Below, one piece after another: positions 7,562-11,321 of a DNA stretch of 11,321 bases. The notes under the pieces were generated by a model. The model was given only the letters and a program-made list of their open reading frames with translations, did no database searches and was not told the origin of the DNA. The stretch spans positions 1 to 11,321 of the forward strand of contig JAPUIL010000634.1 of assembly GCA_027297085.1 (NCBI GenBank). Direction: 5' to 3'. The position numbers and the translations under genes are program-made. Every line of letters starts with the position of its first letter. Within the stretch, counting starts at the first letter, position 1. The stretch is from Verrucomicrobiota bacterium (GTDB lineage Bacteria; Verrucomicrobiota; Verrucomicrobiia; Opitutales; UBA2995).

Positions 7562-7582
7562 TTCCTGTAGCATGACTCATCC

Positions 7583-8887
7583 GTGAAGTTCCTGGCCTCG
7601 CCTAATCCCATCTCATATAACAGCGACAAAAACATCGGGTTTATCTCCACAAGATTTGCCGGTACCGATGGCGTGACGCTCGAGTCGGCCAAGTGGGCAC
7701 AGGTGCTCTGGGACGATAAGAACGTGAGTTACTGGTACGCTGGACGGTTGGATCGGCATCCGGATATAAGTATGTGTGTGCCGGAAGCGTTTTTCGGCCA
7801 CTCTGAGAATCAGTGGATCAACGATCGAATTTGGGGAACACCTTACCGGAGCAGGCTTGTTTCTGACCGCATACAGGAGATGGCCAAGTATCTTAAGGAG
7901 ACGCTCTACGACTTCGTCGACAAATTCAAAATCGACATCATTGTGCCCCAGAATGTGCTAACGATTCCCATGCACCTGCCGTTGGGAATAGCCCTCACCG
8001 AGTTTATAAACGAAACCCAGATTCCTACTATAGCTCATCACCATGACTTTTATTGGGAGAGAACCCGCTTTTCAGTTAATTGCGTGCATGACTATCTCGA
8101 TATGGCGTTTCCGTGTAAGTCTGACAACATGCGGCATGTGGTAATTAACCAGTCCGCGCAAGAACAGCTTTCCCTTCGGAAAGGGGCATCTTCTTTGCTC
8201 ATTCCTAATGTTTTCGACTTTGATAATCCGCCGTTGGAAATAGATGATTACGCCAAGGACTTCCGTGAGGAGGTAGGATTGGAAGAGGACGATATTTTTA
8301 TTCTCCAACCGACAAGAATAGTGCCGAGGAAGGGGATTGAACATGCGATCAAGCTCGTTGGTCTGTTGAATGATCCGCGGTGCAAGCTGGTGATTTCCCA
8401 CGACGCGGGCGATGAGGGCTTCGAATACCAGCACATGTTGGAGGAGTTGGCCGACGAAGAAGGGGTGGATTTGCGTTTCATTTCCGATCGCGTGGCAGAT
8501 ATTCGCCAGCGCAATAAGGACGGAAAGAAAATGTATACCTTGTGGGATTTATACCCGCATGCGGATCTGGTGACCTACCCGAGTATTTACGAAGGTTTTG
8601 GTAACGCTTTATTGGAAGCTCTTTATTTTCGTGTGCCCATTGTAGTAAATCGCTACTCTATCTTTATAGAAGACATCGAGCCCAAAGGTTTCCGGTTACC
8701 TGTTATGGATGGATTTGTCACTAGCTCTGTGTTGAAGCAGGTCAAAAGCATCCTGAGAGATCGCGATTACCGTCAGAAGATGGTGGATCATAACTACAAC
8801 CTGGCCCGCAAGTTCTACAGCTACTCGGCCTTGCGCCGCAGTCTGCGGACTATTATCACTAGCCTAACCGGACTCAGTCCCAACTAA
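7583..8887 (+). CDS. GT4-type glycosyltransferase, candidate for the second sugar of a glucosylglycerate derivative
   Basis: A 434-residue GT-B fold glycosyltransferase. The N-terminal domain opens with [21 protein letters not shown] (19-39), in which the GTDGV loop takes the place of the usual GG loop. [10 protein letters not shown] (151-160) is a striking His-rich acceptor-side motif. The C-terminal domain has PTRIVPRKG (243-251) for the donor phosphates and EGFGNALLE (337-345), the E-x7-E donor-sugar motif. GDP-mannose-dependent enzymes that make mannosylglucosyl(-phospho)glycerate belong to this broad class, and that is my best guess from context; sucrose- or trehalose-type activities cannot be excluded. 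The start is GTG: the frame has a stop at 7568-7570, and the next Met is well inside the domain. No clear ribosome site is seen. A four-codon ATG frame (7572-7586) overlaps the GTG. First gene of the rightward operon. Confidence 0.8.
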   Translation: MKFLASPNPISYNSDKNIGFISTRFAGTDGVTLESAKWAQVLWDDKNVSYWYAGRLDRHPDISMCVPEAFFGHSENQWINDRIWGTPYRSRLVSDRIQEMAKYLKETLYDFVDKFKIDIIVPQNVLTIPMHLPLGIALTEFINETQIPTIAHHHDFYWERTRFSVNCVHDYLDMAFPCKSDNMRHVVINQSAQEQLSLRKGASSLLIPNVFDFDNPPLEIDDYAKDFREEVGLEEDDIFILQPTRIVPRKGIEHAIKLVGLLNDPRCKLVISHDAGDEGFEYQHMLEELADEEGVDLRFISDRVADIRQRNKDGKKMYTLWDLYPHADLVTYPSIYEGFGNALLEALYFRVPIVVNRYSIFIEDIEPKGFRLPVMDGFVTSSVLKQVKSILRDRDYRQKMVDHNYNLARKFYSYSALRRSLRTIITSLTGLSPN

Positions 8888-8924
8888 TTAATCAGCCCAG
8901 GTATTCCCGGCCCAGTTTTCAATC

Positions 8925-10664
8925 ATGCCCAACGTCATAGATCGCAATCATCTAGACCAAATCAGACGCCGCTTCTCCCGGCTCTATGGTGAGGAAGCGG
9001 AAAAGTGCATTGACAGGTTGCTTATGATGGTCGGCGCGTACGGGGTTGGTTTGAATCCGTTTCCAGTGAAAGATCTTTGGACCGAACGGGATGTGGTGCT
9101 TATTACCTACGGTGATAGCGTCCGGAAAGAGGATGAGGCGCCCCTGGAAACGCTGCGTGATTTCTGTGATCGCCGTTTAAGGGGAGCGGTCAAGGTTGTG
9201 CATATACTGCCGTTTTATCCCTGGAGCTCGGATGATGGTTTTTCGGTAGAAGACTATCGCGAAGTCGATCCAGTTTTGGGAAACTGGAAGGATGTGGAAA
9301 CCTTTGGGGATGACTTTGACCTGATGTTCGATCTGGTTGCCAACCATTGCTCGAGCAAGAGTGGATGGTTCAAAGAATATATCGGCGGTATTCTTCCTTT
9401 CAATACCTACTTTAAAGAAGGGGATCCGGAAGATGATCTTTCTGACGTGGTTCGTCCACGAACCTCACCCTTGTTGACGAAGGTCGAGACGCGTGATGGG
9501 CCTCGTAACGTCTGGACTACCTTCAGTGCCGACCAGATTGACCTGAATTGGGAAAACCCGGATGTGTTCTTCGAGTTTCTGGATATCTTGATGTTCTATA
9601 TCTCACAGGGTGCCCGGATCATACGTTTGGATGCAATCGCTTTTCTCTGGAAAACGGTGGGCACCAATTGTCTTCACTTGCCGGAAACGCACGAGGTCGT
9701 AAAACTGTTTCGCGATATTTTGTCGATGCTGGCTCCTCATGTTATTCTGCTCACCGAAACCAATGTGCCTCATGAGGAAAATGTGAGTTACTTCGGAACT
9801 GGTGATGAGGCACATATGGTTTACCAATTCAGTCTGCCGCCACTCCTCCTGCACGGATTGCTTTCGCAGAACCCCGAATATTTAAAAACCTGGGCAAACT
9901 CCGTGGGCGAGACTCCTCCGGACTGCACTTTTTTCAACTTCACCGCTTCACACGATGGCATAGGGATGCGTCCGTTGCAGGGACTACTGCCGGATGAAGA
10001 ATTGGACTTCCTGGTCGAGGAGGTGAAAGTACGGAAGGGGCATGTCAGTTTCAAAACCAACGCAGACGGTAGCCAAAGTCCCTATGAATTAAATATCACA
10101 TATTTCGAGGCTCTTTCGGAGCCCGGGAAGCCCGATGATACTATCGGAATACAGAGGTTCCTTACATCTCAGTTTGTGGCAGCTGCTTTCAAAGGCGTAC
10201 CCGCGGTGTATCTGCATTGCCTGACAGCTACGTTAAACGACCATTCGGCTGTGAAAGAGTCGGGCATCGCTCGACGGATTAATCGCCATAAGTGGGACGT
10301 GGATGTCTTGGAACCTTTGATCGACGATCCGGCAACTGTTCACGGTAAGGTATTCAGCGAATACACCTTGGTGCTGCGGCGGCGTGCCGATTACCCTGCA
10401 TTCCATCCCGACGCTTCCCAGGAAATCCTGGAAGCTGGAAAGGGTATTTTTGCACTTAAGCGAACTTCGGTTCCCGGTGATCAGCGAATGTTTTGTATCA
10501 GCAATTTCACTGCAAAAAGTAAAACGGTTCGGAAGATGGGTGATCTCCTGGATGAATCATCTTTGACCAAGGTGAAGGATATCATCTCGGGCAAACACAA
10601 ATCGGTAACCAAGGACAGCCTGCGTCTGAAACCTTTCCAAACCGTTTGGTTGGTCTTGACCTGA
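8925..10664 (+). CDS. GH13_18 sugar phosphorylase, probably glucosylglycerate phosphorylase
   Basis: A 579-residue retaining alpha-glucoside phosphorylase of GH13 subfamily 18. The (beta/alpha)8 barrel begins with TYGDSV (61-66) and HILPFYPWSSDDGF (93-106), both typical of sucrose-phosphorylase relatives. DLVANHCS is at 136-143. The nucleophile is Asp236 in RLDAIAFLWK, the acid/base Glu278 in LLTETNVPHEENV, and the third acidic residue Asp344 in ASHDGIGMRP. A beta-sandwich C-terminal domain follows (about 490-579). The subfamily includes sucrose, sucrose 6'-phosphate, glucosylglycerol and glucosylglycerate phosphorylases; HDGIGxRP and the length suit the YcjM-like glucosylglycerate group. With gpgS divergent to it, phosphorolysis of glucosylglycerate to glucose 1-phosphate and glycerate is the likely reaction, cytoplasmic and without secretion signal. 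It starts at an ATG 37 bases after the glycosyltransferase, with only a weak ribosome site, and ends TGATAA. Confidence 0.88.
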   Translation: MPNVIDRNHLDQIRRRFSRLYGEEAEKCIDRLLMMVGAYGVGLNPFPVKDLWTERDVVLITYGDSVRKEDEAPLETLRDFCDRRLRGAVKVVHILPFYPWSSDDGFSVEDYREVDPVLGNWKDVETFGDDFDLMFDLVANHCSSKSGWFKEYIGGILPFNTYFKEGDPEDDLSDVVRPRTSPLLTKVETRDGPRNVWTTFSADQIDLNWENPDVFFEFLDILMFYISQGARIIRLDAIAFLWKTVGTNCLHLPETHEVVKLFRDILSMLAPHVILLTETNVPHEENVSYFGTGDEAHMVYQFSLPPLLLHGLLSQNPEYLKTWANSVGETPPDCTFFNFTASHDGIGMRPLQGLLPDEELDFLVEEVKVRKGHVSFKTNADGSQSPYELNITYFEALSEPGKPDDTIGIQRFLTSQFVAAAFKGVPAVYLHCLTATLNDHSAVKESGIARRINRHKWDVDVLEPLIDDPATVHGKVFSEYTLVLRRRADYPAFHPDASQEILEAGKGIFALKRTSVPGDQRMFCISNFTAKSKTVRKMGDLLDESSLTKVKDIISGKHKSVTKDSLRLKPFQTVWLVLT

Positions 10665-10673
10665 TAAGGGAGA

Positions 10674-11321
10674 TTGGAAACAGTTTTCACCGAGCCCATT
10701 GGGTTTACGGGACCTATTCTTGTACCATTAGTTACCTTGATAGCGAAGCTTCTAGTCTGGATCATTTATCGCATACGTGTTGTGGGGAGAGAACATATCC
10801 CCAAAGACGGCGGGGCTGTAATTGTAAGCAACCACATGACCTATCTGGACGTGGTCTTTTTGACGATTGCAACTCGGAGGAGGATTCGGTTCATCGCATC
10901 CAATACGCTTCACAAGACGAACCGTTTGCGGTGGTTGTTGAAGATTTCTTCCATTCAGCTTATTTCTCCTTCCCGAACCCGATCGTTTTTCGAAAGGAAC
11001 CTGGAGCATCTCAAACAAGGTGGGTTGTTGGGGATTTTTGCGGAGGGACAAGTATCCCGTACTGGCAACTTGATGGCTTTAAGGCCTGGATTTGATTCTA
11101 TTGCCCGGGAGAGTGGTGTGCCGGTCATTCCCGTCTTCATGGATAACTTGTGGCAGACTCACTTTTCGTTTTTTAACGCCAAGGGGATGCACATGAAGAA
11201 CAAACCTTTACGAATGGTGATCAACATCGGCATTGGTTACCCAATTTTTCCCGAAGAAGTTACATTGAATCTCCTTGTACCAATGCCAGGTACACCATTA
11301 GAATTAATTACAAAATTACCT
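10674..11321 (+). CDS. PlsC/Aas-type acyltransferase, 3'-truncated by the window
   Basis: A frame with no ATG near its beginning opens directly after the tandem stops TGA-TAA of the phosphorylase and stays open to the window end (216 residues). It encodes a glycerophospholipid acyltransferase domain: a hydrophobic stretch ILVPLVTLIAKLLVWIIY (15-32), YRIRVVGREHIPKDGG, the catalytic NHMTYLD (HX4D, His54-Asp59), the substrate-binding IFAEGQVSRTGN (121-132) and PVIPVFMDNLW (150-160). EGxxSRTG and the VIPV..D.LW run resemble the acyltransferase module of Aas and of MFS-acyltransferase-ligase fusions more than plain PlsC. The role would be acylation of lysophospholipid or lysophosphatidate at the membrane. 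The start is uncertain: TTG at 10674 is the first candidate, but AAGGGAG (10666-10672) is too close to it; TTG at 10737 is another. The C-terminal part, or a fused ligase domain, would lie outside. Confidence 0.75.
   Translation, partial: METVFTEPIGFTGPILVPLVTLIAKLLVWIIYRIRVVGREHIPKDGGAVIVSNHMTYLDVVFLTIATRRRIRFIASNTLHKTNRLRWLLKISSIQLISPSRTRSFFERNLEHLKQGGLLGIFAEGQVSRTGNLMALRPGFDSIARESGVPVIPVFMDNLWQTHFSFFNAKGMHMKNKPLRMVINIGIGYPIFPEEVTLNLLVPMPGTPLELITKLP

Noticed and set aside
10662..10667. Stop-codon readthrough joining phosphorylase and acyltransferase, which share a frame
   Set aside because: Two consecutive stops (TGA TAA) make readthrough unlikely, and the phosphorylase ends normally with its C-terminal domain complete.
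10646..11095. A 149-codon + strand frame starting with ATG inside the end of the phosphorylase
   Set aside because: Its product has no family features, while another frame of the same strand gives a clean acyltransferase with NHxxxLD and EGxxSRTG.
11276..11294. Hairpin TGTACC/GGTACA near the window end
   Set aside because: It lies inside the acyltransferase frame, with no T-run; a 6-bp stem is expected by chance.
1..11321. Mobile elements, CRISPR arrays, tRNA or rRNA genes, phage genes
   Set aside because: No terminal repeats, transposase or integrase motifs, spaced direct repeats or RNA gene cores were seen on either strand.

Overview
The window is ordinary bacterial chromosome: dense genes, short gaps, about 50% GC by eye, with no mobile element, CRISPR array, rRNA or tRNA visible. 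The style of the EF-G-like protein and of the glycosyltransferases is reminiscent of the PVC group (Verrucomicrobiota/Planctomycetota). That is an impression only; no phylogenetic marker here settles it.

Layout. At the left edge lies the 3' end of an alpha/beta-hydrolase (lipase-like) gene on the + strand. It faces an EF-G-like translational GTPase on the - strand, with a 288-base gap that holds a possible broken small gene and a weak hairpin. Positions 2960-7454 form a tight leftward operon, in transcription order: an M20 peptidase homologue, glucosyl-3-phosphoglycerate synthase (GpgS), a GT4 glycosyltransferase and a HAD-family hydrolase. Facing it across a 128-base divergent control region is a rightward operon: a second GT4 glycosyltransferase, a GH13 subfamily 18 sugar phosphorylase (best guess glucosylglycerate phosphorylase), and a PlsC/Aas-type acyltransferase cut by the window end. 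The acyltransferase has no ATG start and lies in the same frame as the phosphorylase, just after two tandem stops.

How it fits together. GpgS moves glucose from an NDP-glucose to 3-phosphoglycerate. The HAD protein is the local candidate for removing the phosphate to give glucosylglycerate. One or both GT4 enzymes could add another sugar, as in mannosylglucosylglycerate. The GH13_18 enzyme would phosphorolyse glucosylglycerate to glucose 1-phosphate and glycerate. The most economical reading is a compatible-solute or carbon-reserve module with making and recycling arms on opposite sides of one control region. The step order and the second sugar are inference.

The oddest points are: an M20 homologue that keeps most metal ligands but lacks the catalytic Glu-Glu pair; a HAD protein with Tyr where a phosphatase normally has its acid/base Asp; an EF-G-like protein with NGAD in place of the NKxD guanine-recognition motif; and a near-symmetric divergent control region with a GGTT...AACC inverted repeat on each side of a palindromic TTGCAA.
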